From positions 248,001-312,000 of the forward strand of contig NZ_JARXIA010000002.1 of the NCBI RefSeq assembly GCF_031127875.1: 64,000 nt of DNA, read 5' to 3'. A program made the translations under genes and the position numbers. Source of the stretch: Pelagicoccus sp. SDUM812005 (GTDB lineage: Bacteria > Verrucomicrobiota > Verrucomicrobiia > Opitutales > Opitutaceae). The notes beneath the pieces were generated by a model that was not told where the DNA came from, did no database searches, and worked only from the letters and a program-made list of their open reading frames with translations. Shown here piece after piece: positions 7,874 through 17,145 of the stretch; within the stretch, counting starts at the first letter, position 1; the number at the start of each line of letters is the position of its first letter.

Positions 7874-10800
7874 TTAGTCCCCTAGGCGCAGGCGAACGAA
7901 TCGCGTAATCCCGTCATCGGTGAGGAAATCGACCAGCACCTCTATCATTCCATCCGATTCGGCTGCCCTCGTCTCAAGCGGAAACCAGGTATCCAAATCG
8001 TAACTACCTTCCAAGGTGTAGAGCTTGCCCGCCCGAGCCTTCCATTGCAGCAGTCCCTCGCCCCCGCTTCCAGCAAGGAGCGTATCCGCAAACTCGAAGC
8101 GTGAGCTCGGGTCCAAGGGATCCGTTCCATAGGCAAGCTCGACCTTGTCGCTCAGGCCATCGCCATCGCTATCGACCAAGCCTGGATCGGTCCCGAGCAG
8201 GGCTTCCTCGCTATCGGTAAGTCCATCTCCGTCGGAATCGACCACCCCTGCTTCCACAAAAGCGACCATGGCGCCTTCCTCGTGAGCAAAGGCCAGCGGA
8301 CCACTCAACAACAGCGGCTCGACCGAAATCACGACTGCGTACTCCTCGTTCGTCCGTCCTGGATCGATCACGACACGGTCCCCCACTTCGAACAAGCGTC
8401 CCGTCGCCTCGAGTTCAGCCAGGCTGAGCGTTTCCAGTTCAACCGCGCCTGCAGTCGCAGGGCTCGCCAGCGGCGAGGCCGGACCGAGGTCCGGGAGCGA
8501 CGCATCGCCCCACGCCAAAGCGCTGGCCCGATCGATCGGTTGCCAGCCCTCGCCTTCCGTCCACACCCGCAGGGACTCCAAGCCGGTCGCTTCGTCGATC
8601 TGCAAGATCGGCCCATCCACGCTGAATACCGCATCGCCATCCGACAAAGGCTGAACGCGACTGCTTGTATTCGCCGAAAAGATACGCGGGTCACTTGCCT
8701 GATCGTCGGACTGGGGCTCGTTGCCCTCCAGCACGCGCAGCACATAAGTCGGGGAGAAGAACGTGAAACGCTTCACCCACTCGGACAAAAGCTGGCGGTA
8801 GATCTTGGGCTGGAAATAGCTGATCAAGTTCGCCTTCACCGAGACTCCTTGCGGATAACCGTCGAGCAACATGAACTCGCCGCTCACATCCTCGCGGCGG
8901 ATCTTCACCGGCTCGCCCTTCTTGCGCACCGGTCGGAAAAACTTGTCGCGCACCGTCTTCTGAACGCCCAGAAAACGCTTGTTGGGCCCGTCCCGCATGA
9001 GGGAGGAATTGTCTACGAAATAGGCAGCCCGCGGCGTTTGGCGCTTGCCCGGACCGATCGCCACCATGGCCTCCGCATCGGGCGCCCCGGCTACGCAGCA
9101 GCGCAAGTACTTCTCCCGGGCATGCTGCAGGAAGAAGGTGAAACTCTCCCCGTGCTGGATACCGACGGCGCTGGCGAGGGCCTCGTAGATCTCGACGCGG
9201 CGTTTCGTATTCGTAATCATCATACCGTTCGGCTCTAGAATCGCCAGGAAATCGACGTCGCCCGTGATCGCCTTGAACTCCGAGGCTGCGGCGCCCTCGC
9301 TAGCGGGGCCGGTAGTGGAAAACTCGAACCGTCGCCGCGTCTCGCCGGTCACCGGGTCCGTGAAGGACTCGATCGGCTTCTGGCGAACGGTTCGCACATC
9401 GTCCACCTTGATCGACTTGCCGGCCTTGCTGGCAAACTGCGTCTGGGCGTCGAAGGCCACGGAGATCTTGTAGGTCTCGGCAACCTCGCCCGTGACCTTA
9501 TCCTTCGGCACCAGCTCGTCCCACTCCTCGGCTCGCGTCTTCAGCCGGTCCGCCACTTCGTAGCGCAGCACGTCGTCATCGGCCAGCTTGGGGTGGGTTT
9601 TGGCCAGCTCGTCGACATAGGCGTCCACCGCCTTGCGCAAGTCCTCCTCGTCCGCGATCCCCTGCAGGGACTTGGGAGGCTCCACGATGCCGATGGTCGC
9701 CCGGGCGTTTTCCGGATAGCCGAGAAACTCGATGTCGATGTCGTTGATGGTCTTGTGCTTCAAGGCCTGCGGCTTGAAGCGAGCGAGCCCCTTCTCCAGC
9801 AAGTCGACCGACAAGGGATTGCGTGACCGGAACGTCAATACGATGTCGAACTCCTGGGCGATCTCCTGCAGGGCCTTCAGCTGCTTCTTGCTGATGCCGT
9901 AGATCTTCAGCAACATGCTGTCGGTCAGGACATCACCGGCCCGCAGAGCCTTGGCTGCATCCGTTCCCGCGCTGAAGGCGTTATCCACGCGCGTCGCAGT
10001 GGTGCTCAGGACCTGCTCGGCCCGCTGCTTCTGGGCGGCCGCCATGAAGTTGTCGGCGCTGCCCTCTGCGATCTCATGCATGGCGATGCGCATCGACCGA
10101 AAGCCACGCAGCATGATCAAAGGCTCCAGGACCAGATCCGGATTCGCTCCCAGGAACTCGCCGATGAGGATCTGCCGCTGCTCGGCGTCGCCCGTCTCCA
10201 GCTTGTACATAAAGTCGGCAAAAGCTCCGATCGCAATCTGGCTGAATTGCTCGATCGCCATTGGCGTCTTCGATCCGGCGTCGCCCGCCATGACGCCGAG
10301 CTCCACCAGGGTCCGGTAGTTCACATACATTTCCTGCGTAAACGCCGCCAGCGCCGCTTCGTCCCCCTGGATGCCTTCCCACAGGTCAACCATAGCCTCG
10401 ACCGTTTCGGAGAGCATGAGAATGCTCAGGTTGGTGGTGTCCTTGCCTAGGTCCACCCCGTAAGCCAAGAGGTCGATCAAGCCCGGACCGAATTTGTTGA
10501 CCAGTCCGCTGCTCACCCCGCACAGGGCAGCGGGCCACCCTCGATCCAGACAATCGTCGAGCAAGTAGGTCCGGTCCGGCATCGGCTGGGCCGCGAGGCT
10601 AACCTCGAACGCGCGCCTCCAGCCCTCCTCGTCGTTCAGCAGCGCCTGGTCGTCCGCGTCCGACAAGGTCTCGTCCTCCTCGATCACCCAAAGCCGCACT
10701 CCGTACTCGACGTGGCCGGTCGAAGGCTTGTCCGTTTCCAAGGTCCGAAAGAAGGCCTGCAGGTCCTTTCGCGTCTCGCCTTCGGCGGGCAGCACGAAGA

Positions 10801-12928
10801 ACTGGTAGGTATCGGGATCCTCGCTTGGCTTGCGTTGGGCGAGATTCTCCTCGCTCTCCACCAAATAGCCGCCACCCACATTTCCTTCCGGTAGTTGATA
10901 AACCATGACAAGAAGATCCTGCGGGCTCCCCGATTCCTCGGATACGTTTTCGATGTAGGCGTCCACCCAGACGTTCTGGCCCGAGAGATAGCTGGTACGG
11001 TTGTCACGCGGCTTGATCCCCCATTCCAGCAGGACTTCTTCGATCAGCTTAAACTCCGCTTCCTTGTACCCACGTACGTTGCCTTCGCCCAGCCCGCCTA
11101 TCGCTAGGCCTTCCAGCTCCAGCTCCGCAGGCGCTCCGATGGTGCCGATCTGCCAGGTGTAGGTGAGCTCCTCGCCGGGCTCGAGGTCGACGAGCTTGGC
11201 CAGCCCCGTCTGATCGTCGATCCCAGAGCTGGGGTCGAAGGCGAGCTGCACCAAGGGCACTCCCGGCTCGTCCAGGTCGAGGCTCGTGATCAGGCTCAGC
11301 ACATCCTCCCCGCCAGGAAAACTGACATTCGTCACCGTCTCCTCGCCCTCGTTCTTCACCGTAGCCACAATTTCAATACAGTCTGTCCAATCCGACTCCG
11401 GATCCCGATCCGCCTCCAGCTGCAGGCAAGGATCCGTCTTCTTGCTGTCTTCCGTCTGGTTGACCACCGTCTCATCCGGCGTGACCGAAAGCGTGACCGC
11501 CAAGGGCGAACTGGTTAGCCTCGCATCCGCGATCAGCGAGATCGTCTCCCCATCCGGCCCGGTGCCCACCGCGGAACTGAAAAGCGACACCGCCCCCTTC
11601 TTCTCCATGAGGACCAAAACGGAAAAGCTGCGACTCGGCTCGTCCGCATCGAGCACGAAGGGCTCCGGCGTATCCACTTCCTCGATCGCCACCACCCCAT
11701 CGACCTCCGGCACCAGCAAGGGGTCGTCGAAAGCGATGGTGTACGGATCCGCCATCGTCGAGCTGACTGTCAAGGTCGCCTCCACCACCTCGCCGAGCGC
11801 GACATCGGTTTCCGAAAGCTCCAAGGCAAGCTTCAAGGTGTTGCGCTCCACCCACTGGACGCTTGAATTCAAAATTACCCCATCCACGAACGGGAACGGC
11901 TTAACGCTCCCGTCGCGACCGATCACGACGTTCTCCACGCTGCCAGGAGTGTACCTGCCCAGCACTTCGGTTTGGTCGGGCGACCAGGCGTAGAGCTGGA
12001 GATTCGAAAGCGCCCCCCGAGACCGCACGTCTCGCCCCAAGGAATTGGAAGTCAAATACCTCGGGGCTCCTCCCGATACCGGTATCAATGCCAGGTTTCC
12101 CACATACTGGCGAGCCTCCTCGAAGGAGTTTCCGACGTTCGACCAATTCCTCGGGTTGATCGGATAAATCGTCCTGAAGGTGCTGATCGCAGCAAGGAAG
12201 TAGTTTCCCGAGGGGTCCCAGAGAAAACTCGAAACGTCAACCGCAGTGTGGACCCACTCCGTGTAGTCCAGCGTGACATCGTGCTCGTTGGTGTAGGGAA
12301 AAACGCTCGTGCTTCGACTACCATAAGGCATAAACAACGGGCCCACCTCCCGGTTTCCTGCCAAATCGAAATAGTAGATGGACGGACCGCCCCCTTGGTA
12401 GTTGAAGAGCGTTCCGTTGAAGCCGATGTGCTTTCCCAAGTAGGCCACCTTCGTTCCGTCTGGAGACCAATATAATTGCGTACCCGTGATATCCGTCTCC
12501 AGCACCTGCTCGTTGGTGCCATCCACGTTGATGACGCGCACCGCTTCGTCATCGATGAGTCCCGACTTGAAGGCGAGTCGCGTTCCGTCCGGCGACCACG
12601 CCAACGAAGACAAAAACCTCAATCCGCCCCGGACGACCCGTGGGTTCTGCCCGTCGAAAGACGCCACCAGCAAGTCCTGTTGATCGCCATTCTGGAAAAC
12701 GTAGGCCACCTCCTGTCCGTTCGGGGAAACCTTGGAATGCATGACATTCTTGTACCACCAACGCCAGCTCCCCTCTTCCACCGAGTAGATTGCTGTGCCC
12801 GAGTCCGAACCCACGGTGTAGGGGAAGAGCACGATCTCCTCTGCTCGGGCAGTCCACAGCGAAGCAAGAGAGCAAAGGGAAAACAATAGGCACAACGGCG
12901 ACCAGCGAAAAGGCGACAAAGAGCTCAT
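7874..12928 (-). CDS. Giant secreted protein: TolB-like propeller, cyclase-like core, TSP3-type repeats
   Basis: The predicted product has 1684 residues. ATG 12928 was chosen because it starts a good signal peptide (hydrophobic core residues 11-25, cleavage after TARA); the open frame continues 20 codons upstream. Residues 30-370 hold TolB/PD40-type propeller blades (WSPDGTRLAF, WSPDGTKVAYLG). CARDB/DUF11-like beta domains follow (about 380-700). A helical region leads to a segment resembling the anthrax edema factor/ExoY adenylyl cyclase core: FRSRNPLSVDLLEKG (from residue 1033), K1052 and K1059 spaced as in edema factor, D1224-V-D1226, and QHGES with H1259. Near 1560-1600 lie two DSDGDGLTDxEE calcium-type repeats, then a small C-terminal beta domain common in Verrucomicrobia. 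Enzymatic activity is an inference. Confidence 0.75.
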   Translation of the reverse strand: MSSLSPFRWSPLCLLFSLCSLASLWTARAEEIVLFPYTVGSDSGTAIYSVEEGSWRWWYKNVMHSKVSPNGQEVAYVFQNGDQQDLLVASFDGQNPRVVRGGLRFLSSLAWSPDGTRLAFKSGLIDDEAVRVINVDGTNEQVLETDITGTQLYWSPDGTKVAYLGKHIGFNGTLFNYQGGGPSIYYFDLAGNREVGPLFMPYGSRSTSVFPYTNEHDVTLDYTEWVHTAVDVSSFLWDPSGNYFLAAISTFRTIYPINPRNWSNVGNSFEEARQYVGNLALIPVSGGAPRYLTSNSLGRDVRSRGALSNLQLYAWSPDQTEVLGRYTPGSVENVVIGRDGSVKPFPFVDGVILNSSVQWVERNTLKLALELSETDVALGEVVEATLTVSSTMADPYTIAFDDPLLVPEVDGVVAIEEVDTPEPFVLDADEPSRSFSVLVLMEKKGAVSLFSSAVGTGPDGETISLIADARLTSSPLAVTLSVTPDETVVNQTEDSKKTDPCLQLEADRDPESDWTDCIEIVATVKNEGEETVTNVSFPGGEDVLSLITSLDLDEPGVPLVQLAFDPSSGIDDQTGLAKLVDLEPGEELTYTWQIGTIGAPAELELEGLAIGGLGEGNVRGYKEAEFKLIEEVLLEWGIKPRDNRTSYLSGQNVWVDAYIENVSEESGSPQDLLVMVYQLPEGNVGGGYLVESEENLAQRKPSEDPDTYQFFVLPAEGETRKDLQAFFRTLETDKPSTGHVEYGVRLWVIEEDETLSDADDQALLNDEEGWRRAFEVSLAAQPMPDRTYLLDDCLDRGWPAALCGVSSGLVNKFGPGLIDLLAYGVDLGKDTTNLSILMLSETVEAMVDLWEGIQGDEAALAAFTQEMYVNYRTLVELGVMAGDAGSKTPMAIEQFSQIAIGAFADFMYKLETGDAEQRQILIGEFLGANPDLVLEPLIMLRGFRSMRIAMHEIAEGSADNFMAAAQKQRAEQVLSTTATRVDNAFSAGTDAAKALRAGDVLTDSMLLKIYGISKKQLKALQEIAQEFDIVLTFRSRNPLSVDLLEKGLARFKPQALKHKTINDIDIEFLGYPENARATIGIVEPPKSLQGIADEEDLRKAVDAYVDELAKTHPKLADDDVLRYEVADRLKTRAEEWDELVPKDKVTGEVAETYKISVAFDAQTQFASKAGKSIKVDDVRTVRQKPIESFTDPVTGETRRRFEFSTTGPASEGAAASEFKAITGDVDFLAILEPNGMMITNTKRRVEIYEALASAVGIQHGESFTFFLQHAREKYLRCCVAGAPDAEAMVAIGPGKRQTPRAAYFVDNSSLMRDGPNKRFLGVQKTVRDKFFRPVRKKGEPVKIRREDVSGEFMLLDGYPQGVSVKANLISYFQPKIYRQLLSEWVKRFTFFSPTYVLRVLEGNEPQSDDQASDPRIFSANTSSRVQPLSDGDAVFSVDGPILQIDEATGLESLRVWTEGEGWQPIDRASALAWGDASLPDLGPASPLASPATAGAVELETLSLAELEATGRLFEVGDRVVIDPGRTNEEYAVVISVEPLLLSGPLAFAHEEGAMVAFVEAGVVDSDGDGLTDSEEALLGTDPGLVDSDGDGLSDKVELAYGTDPLDPSSRFEFADTLLAGSGGEGLLQWKARAGKLYTLEGSYDLDTWFPLETRAAESDGMIEVLVDFLTDDGITRFVRLRLGD

Positions 12929-13080
12929 AGAGTGCCTTAATAAAACAAAAAAACTTCCTTCTGACAAGCGCGACGAAAGGGCAGGCACGCTCCTCGAGCG
13001 CTAGGGATACGGAAGGTCCCGTACCATCCCGCTCGGGCCGGCGAAATTACCGCTGCCAGCCTTCAAATTTAGCTTTCAAA

Positions 13081-14154
13081 ATGAAAGCGCGAAAGGTAGC
13101 TGATCGTTGCCATCGCAACATGTTCAAGCCAGAGAGCCGCCCAGCAACACCAGCAGACGTCGTAGTCGGATTTTCCAAGCAGCGGCTCACGATCCTTCCC
13201 GACGCCGTCGTCGAGCGCTGCCGTACCTTGCCCCTTGTCGAATCCCTGTTCGTCACCCATATCGGCTCCTTCCGAAACGCTCCCTCCCACTTCGTAAAAC
13301 GCCTCTCGGGAGCCCCCCAGCACATCCTTCTCTATTGCATCGAGGGAAAGGGCCGACTCCAGGTATTCGGCAGGTCGCACGTCATCGAAGCGGGCCACGC
13401 GGTCGTCATCCCCGCCAACCACCCCCACCTCTACCGCGCCAAGCGAAACACCCCCTGGTCGCTCTTTTGGATTCATTTCGACGGCAGCCAATCCGCCCGA
13501 GTCGCCGAAACCCTGGGCCTCAGCCCCAAGCAGCCCATCCTCCTCATCCCCGACACGGACCGGATACTCAACGCCTTCGAAGCCGCCTATTCCTGCACCC
13601 AATACAATTACACAGACGCAGGGCTGCAGGCTCTGTCAGCCGCCTTCCTGCAAATCGTCAGCGCCATCAAGCTTCACGAAGTGCCCACCCACCGGGATGC
13701 CCGCAATTCGGAAGCACGGGCCATGGAGACCCTCCGCTTCATGCAGCAGAACCTCCACCGGGATCTCGGCACTGCCGACTTCGCCGAGCGCGCCGCCCAA
13801 TCCGTGCCTCACTACACCCGGATCATTCGGGAAAAGACCAACCAATCCCCCCTCGCCTTCTTCATCCGACTCAAGATCCGCAAAGCCTGCGACCTGCTCT
13901 ACGAAACGAACCTGAGCGTCAAGGACATCGCCCAACAGCTCGGCTACAGCGACCCGATCTCCTTCACCCGCATCTTCAAGAAGAGCCAAGGCTACTCGCC
14001 AAGAAGGTACCGAGAAATCCTCGCTCAATATCGCCGGTCCGGCAACGCGCCATTCCCAGATGCCAGCGATGCTCCGCAGGACGAGAGCAACGGCCTAACG
14101 GCCCCCGACGCCGCAAGCCCGCCGGCCCCACTCGGCCTGACGGCTTCCAGCTGA
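13081..14154 (+). CDS. AraC-family transcriptional regulator
   Basis: This 357-residue DNA-binding regulator has an N-terminal cupin-like effector domain (ILLYCIEGKGRLQVFGRSHVIEAGHAVVIPANHPHLYR) and a C-terminal AraC double helix-turn-helix at about residues 220-320. The second helix-turn-helix signature is clear (IAQQLGYSDPISFTRIFKKSQGYSPRRYR in part). A Pro/Ala/Ser-rich tail of about 35 residues follows and is unusual. ATG 13120 is an alternative start. Divergent from the giant secreted protein gene with only 152 bases between, so it may control that gene; this is inferred from layout. Confidence 0.92.
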   Translation: MKARKVADRCHRNMFKPESRPATPADVVVGFSKQRLTILPDAVVERCRTLPLVESLFVTHIGSFRNAPSHFVKRLSGAPQHILLYCIEGKGRLQVFGRSHVIEAGHAVVIPANHPHLYRAKRNTPWSLFWIHFDGSQSARVAETLGLSPKQPILLIPDTDRILNAFEAAYSCTQYNYTDAGLQALSAAFLQIVSAIKLHEVPTHRDARNSEARAMETLRFMQQNLHRDLGTADFAERAAQSVPHYTRIIREKTNQSPLAFFIRLKIRKACDLLYETNLSVKDIAQQLGYSDPISFTRIFKKSQGYSPRRYREILAQYRRSGNAPFPDASDAPQDESNGLTAPDAASPPAPLGLTASS

Positions 14155-14328
14155 AGACACCGCGGGACCTTCGCCTCCATCCCCATCGGCAACCGCACGG
14201 GCGGCTTCCTCTCTTTAAAAGTGTCAATCCTCACCTCTTGCGGTCGGGGCGCAATGCGAGCGGGCGGCCACCAAGGCCTGCAAGCGCCCCTCGATTGACT
14301 AATCGAGCATCCTCGGTTTCATAAACTC

Positions 14329-15423
14329 GTGACTGGAATCCACACCTTGCTCGCTACCGGCGCGACCCTGCTGGCGACCCTGCTGGCCTGCGCCGCCGAG
14401 GTCCCGGTTACCTTCACCCTCGTCGACAGCGAGAGAACTGGAACCGTTAGCTACAGCAAAGGCGACACCTCCCAGCAAACGATCCACCACAGCGGCACCC
14501 TCGACGCCGAGCTTAGCTTCGACCCCTCCACGAACCGCGTCACCGCTATCCGCTTCACCGGTGCGAACATCAGCGAATCGCCCACCGCCTTCAAAAACAC
14601 AGTTAACGTCTACATCCCCGGCGTCGGCACCAAGAAGGTTATCTTCGAAAAGAGCAGCTCGGCCCTGCGCATGAGGCTCGACACCCTTGGTGCCGCCCAC
14701 CCCGTCGCCAGCGATGGCCGCATCCTAGAGCCCGAACGCCTCCGCTCCTACCCGATCGCCGGAATACTCACCGCCAAGATAACCCTGGACGGCCGCACCC
14801 AAACCCAACAGATCAACGTAGCAAACAATCCGCCCGACCGCATCGACCCCGCGACCGGCGCCGACCTGACGCTCTCGGTCGTAGAAACCGCCCGCCACCA
14901 AACGACCAGCGACTACCGAGTCACCTTCCTTAGCGAAATTGACGAAAGCCGTTCCCAATCCCTGCCCGACAACAACGGCACCTTGACCTCCAGCATTGCA
15001 GGCTTCAGCCGCGCCGAAGCCACCTTCACCGCCCCCAACGCATTCGGCCAGTGGCTCAGCCAAAACGGTTACAGCCCCGGCGACGCCACAAGCACGAACC
15101 CCAGCGGCATTCCCCTGGAGATGCTCTTCGCCTTCGACCTCCCCGCCCAGCACGCCGGAAAGCTCCCTTGGAGCTTCCAACTCGAATCCAATCAACTCGT
15201 CCTAGCCCTGCAGCTCCCCAGCAACGGCCCGCGCCGAGCCCTCCAAATCCAAACCTGCTCCAATCTGCACGCCGACGCCTGGGTGCCCCTTCCCGACACG
15301 GCCTTCCTCGACGGCGACGGACAACAGCTGCACCCTGGCACTCAACTCGAAAACGGACAAGTCCGTATCCAAGTCCCCGATACGCATTCTTACTTTTATC
15401 GCCTAAGCACCACAAACGACTAA
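14329..15423 (+). CDS. Exported protein of unknown function
   Basis: The predicted product has 364 residues, from a GTG start, with an N-terminal signal sequence (LLATGATLLATLLACAAEV). The mature part is beta-rich and low in Cys. It shows a region with 'GTLDAELSFDPSTNRVTAIRF' and a C-terminal module (LQIQTCSNLHADAWVPL...FYRLST) resembling the small terminal beta domain that many Verrucomicrobia secreted proteins carry. I do not recognise an enzymatic motif. It lies 56 bases upstream of a small membrane protein gene on the same strand. Confidence 0.6.
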   Translation: MTGIHTLLATGATLLATLLACAAEVPVTFTLVDSERTGTVSYSKGDTSQQTIHHSGTLDAELSFDPSTNRVTAIRFTGANISESPTAFKNTVNVYIPGVGTKKVIFEKSSSALRMRLDTLGAAHPVASDGRILEPERLRSYPIAGILTAKITLDGRTQTQQINVANNPPDRIDPATGADLTLSVVETARHQTTSDYRVTFLSEIDESRSQSLPDNNGTLTSSIAGFSRAEATFTAPNAFGQWLSQNGYSPGDATSTNPSGIPLEMLFAFDLPAQHAGKLPWSFQLESNQLVLALQLPSNGPRRALQIQTCSNLHADAWVPLPDTAFLDGDGQQLHPGTQLENGQVRIQVPDTHSYFYRLSTTND

Positions 15424-15478
15424 AAGGATCCCTAACAAAACTCCCCTTCGACCGAGAAAGCAAAAGCAGCCCGAACGC

Positions 15479-15988
15479 TTGAAAGACAAACGCCCCTCCA
15501 AGTTCACTCTTCTCCTTCCCCTCGCCGCGATCCTCTTCCTCTCCTACTTCTGGACCAACGCTCATTCGCTTGCCCAAAACGGCAGCGAGCACCGCGTCAC
15601 CATCACGGAAAAAAGGTCCCCGAGGCGCCACCAGCAACGCAGCTACTTCACGCTCCCCGGCGAAAGCAGGCGCCTCGACGTCACCGCCGCCCGCGGCCAC
15701 CGGGTCGGCTCCGAGATCGACGTGATCGTCCTAGGCAACCGTGCCATAGCGGGCAAGAAGAGCGATTTCAGCCTGTTCCTAGCCATCCGCGATCTCGATC
15801 CGATCCATTTCTGGCTCATCGTCATCGTCGCCATCCTTTATCCCCTGTACCGCTGGCTCAGCTACTTGCCCGACGATAGCTTCGCCTGGCTTTCGTTCCT
15901 CGCCAAGAAGCGCCCCCGCTCCCGGCGACGCCGCCTCGCCAGTACAACCGCCCCCGCACCCCGACGCAAAAAAGGAGCCCGGCGCTGA
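15479..15988 (+). CDS. Small membrane protein of unknown function
   Basis: The frame encodes 169 residues from a TTG start. There is a hydrophobic segment at about 8-23 (FTLLLPLAAILFLSYF) and a second at about 108-128 (DPIHFWLIVIVAILYPLYRWL), with a roughly 80-residue extracytoplasmic loop. The C-terminus is very basic (RRRRR and RRKKGARR), which fits a cytoplasmic tail on the inner face of the membrane. No family recognised. The short spacing suggests co-transcription with the upstream exported protein. Confidence 0.5.
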   Translation: MKDKRPSKFTLLLPLAAILFLSYFWTNAHSLAQNGSEHRVTITEKRSPRRHQQRSYFTLPGESRRLDVTAARGHRVGSEIDVIVLGNRAIAGKKSDFSLFLAIRDLDPIHFWLIVIVAILYPLYRWLSYLPDDSFAWLSFLAKKRPRSRRRRLASTTAPAPRRKKGARR

Positions 15989-16301
15989 AAACAGGCCGAG
16001 CTCCGGAGGCTCAACTCGCAATGCGAGCGAGCAAAACGATTAAGCGTTTTTCGTATCCGCAATCAGGGTACAAGAAAGACAGACAAGAATCAGAACGGAG
16101 TAAGCGATGACGAGTATCATAGTGTTGGTGGTTAAGCGGATTATCGTTGTTAATTGACTTATACCAACAAGTGCCCCGCCTCCTCCCCGAGGTGACAGGT
16201 TTTTTGCAGAAAAACGCAAAGGACCCACACCACCAGCGGTTCCACGTCACGCAGAGCTCCAGACCGCGCCTCGACCTCTAGCGTCCCGCGGCGCCAGCGC
16301 T
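15989..16301. other. Gap with one candidate small ORF
   Basis: Apart from a possible 26-codon hydrophobic ORF on the minus strand (16040-16120), no gene, RNA or clear terminator is seen in this convergent gap. Confidence 0.5.
16040..16120 (-). CDS. Candidate 26-residue hydrophobic peptide
   Basis: ATG 16120 to TAA 16040 encodes MILVIAYSVLILVCLSC followed by TLIADTKNA: one predicted transmembrane helix with a short polar tail. The composition differs from random reading of this GC-rich DNA, since the frame has many T-rich hydrophobic codons. No strong ribosome-binding site is visible. It could be a small membrane protein or chance; this is a tentative call. Confidence 0.3.
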   Translation of the reverse strand: MILVIAYSVLILVCLSCTLIADTKNA

Positions 16302-16754
16302 CTAACCGCCGACCGAAGTGCCGGCCCGGTCCATCAGCTTGCGCTTCTCGTCGGGGGTCAGGTAGGCCGCCCAGTCAACGATGATGTCCTTGCCCGCTCG
16401 GGCGCGAACCCGATCCTTTTCCGCGTCCGTCATCAAGTCTCCGTAGTCGATCGCCCGGTCGACCGATCGCTCGTCCGAACTACGGTAGTCCGACTCGTCC
16501 TTGGCTCGCCCCGCTTCCCGGCCGATCATAGCGCCGGCCGCGGCGCCGATCGCCGCACCTTCGCCGTCCTCGCCCGACTGGTGACCGATGATACCACCGA
16601 TGATGGCTCCCGTTGCGGCGCCAGCAGCGGCCCCTCGACGCTCGTGGTAGCCGGAGGACGAGCAAGCGACCAGCCCGAAGCCGACCACTCCGACACAGCA
16701 GAGGCCTGCGAGATGCTTGGAAAATACAGTTCGTTTCTGGGATATCGTTTTCAT
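16302..16754 (-). CDS. Glycine-zipper lipoprotein
   Basis: The frame encodes 150 residues. I chose the ATG at 16754 (MKTISQKRTVF) because GGGA sits five bases upstream; ATG 16760 is the alternative. A signal sequence ends in a lipobox GLVAC followed by SSS, so the mature protein should be a lipoprotein. The middle is a glycine-zipper (GAAAGAATGAIIGGIIGHQ...GAAIGAAAGAMIGR in part), as in YMGG/OmpA-linked envelope proteins. A charged C-terminal domain with DLMTDAEKDRVRARAG and YLTPDEKRKLMDRAG follows. The role is probably envelope-associated; function otherwise unknown. Confidence 0.8.
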   Translation of the reverse strand: MKTISQKRTVFSKHLAGLCCVGVVGFGLVACSSSGYHERRGAAAGAATGAIIGGIIGHQSGEDGEGAAIGAAAGAMIGREAGRAKDESDYRSSDERSVDRAIDYGDLMTDAEKDRVRARAGKDIIVDWAAYLTPDEKRKLMDRAGTSVGG

Positions 16755-16920
16755 GGGCATCCCTATCGCATCTCTCGCGCCAGAGCCCATCGCCGCTACG
16801 CTACGCCTGCGAAACGCCCTTCGACTCCTGCAATCCGCACCCCAGCCGTGCAGTTTTCAATGCCACACCCCGATTGGACCGCCGGCGCTGGAGGTCGCCT
16901 CCCTTTCGAGCCTGCAAGCC

Positions 16921-17145
16921 CTACTTCGTAAACAGGCGCTCGAACAACTCCTGGGAGCGCTGCAGGCCCTCCTCCGTAAACAGCACCGACTTCGCCCTTC
17001 CCCTCGGGTTGTCGATAAAGCCCTTCTCGTATAGCCGGTTCATCACCTCCCAATCGTGCCCCTTCCAAGCGCGGCAGCCGTCGTGCAGGGTTAGGTGCAG
17101 CAAGGCCAGTACCGTTTCGTCCAGCTTATCCTCATCGATCTCCAT
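16921..17145 (-). CDS. DUF6429-family small protein
   Basis: The frame encodes 74 residues starting MEIDEDKLDETVLALL. The core WKGHDWEVMNRLYEKGFIDNPRGRAKSVLFTEEG matches the pattern of the DUF6429 family: an acidic start, then a winged-helix-like body ending in a strand typical of small DNA-binding folds. Function is unknown. Its start codon overlaps the end of the upstream gene by 14 bases, which suggests translational coupling. The frame extends further upstream but that part is a shadow of the neighbouring gene. Confidence 0.75.
   Translation of the reverse strand: MEIDEDKLDETVLALLHLTLHDGCRAWKGHDWEVMNRLYEKGFIDNPRGRAKSVLFTEEGLQRSQELFERLFTK

Noticed and set aside
8282-9238. 318-codon plus-strand frame within the giant gene
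   Set aside because: Lies wholly inside a long coding gene with clear domains on the minus strand; codon pattern is that of a shadow.
13107-14324. 405-codon plus-strand frame
   Set aside because: Arg/Pro-rich shadow of the AraC gene.
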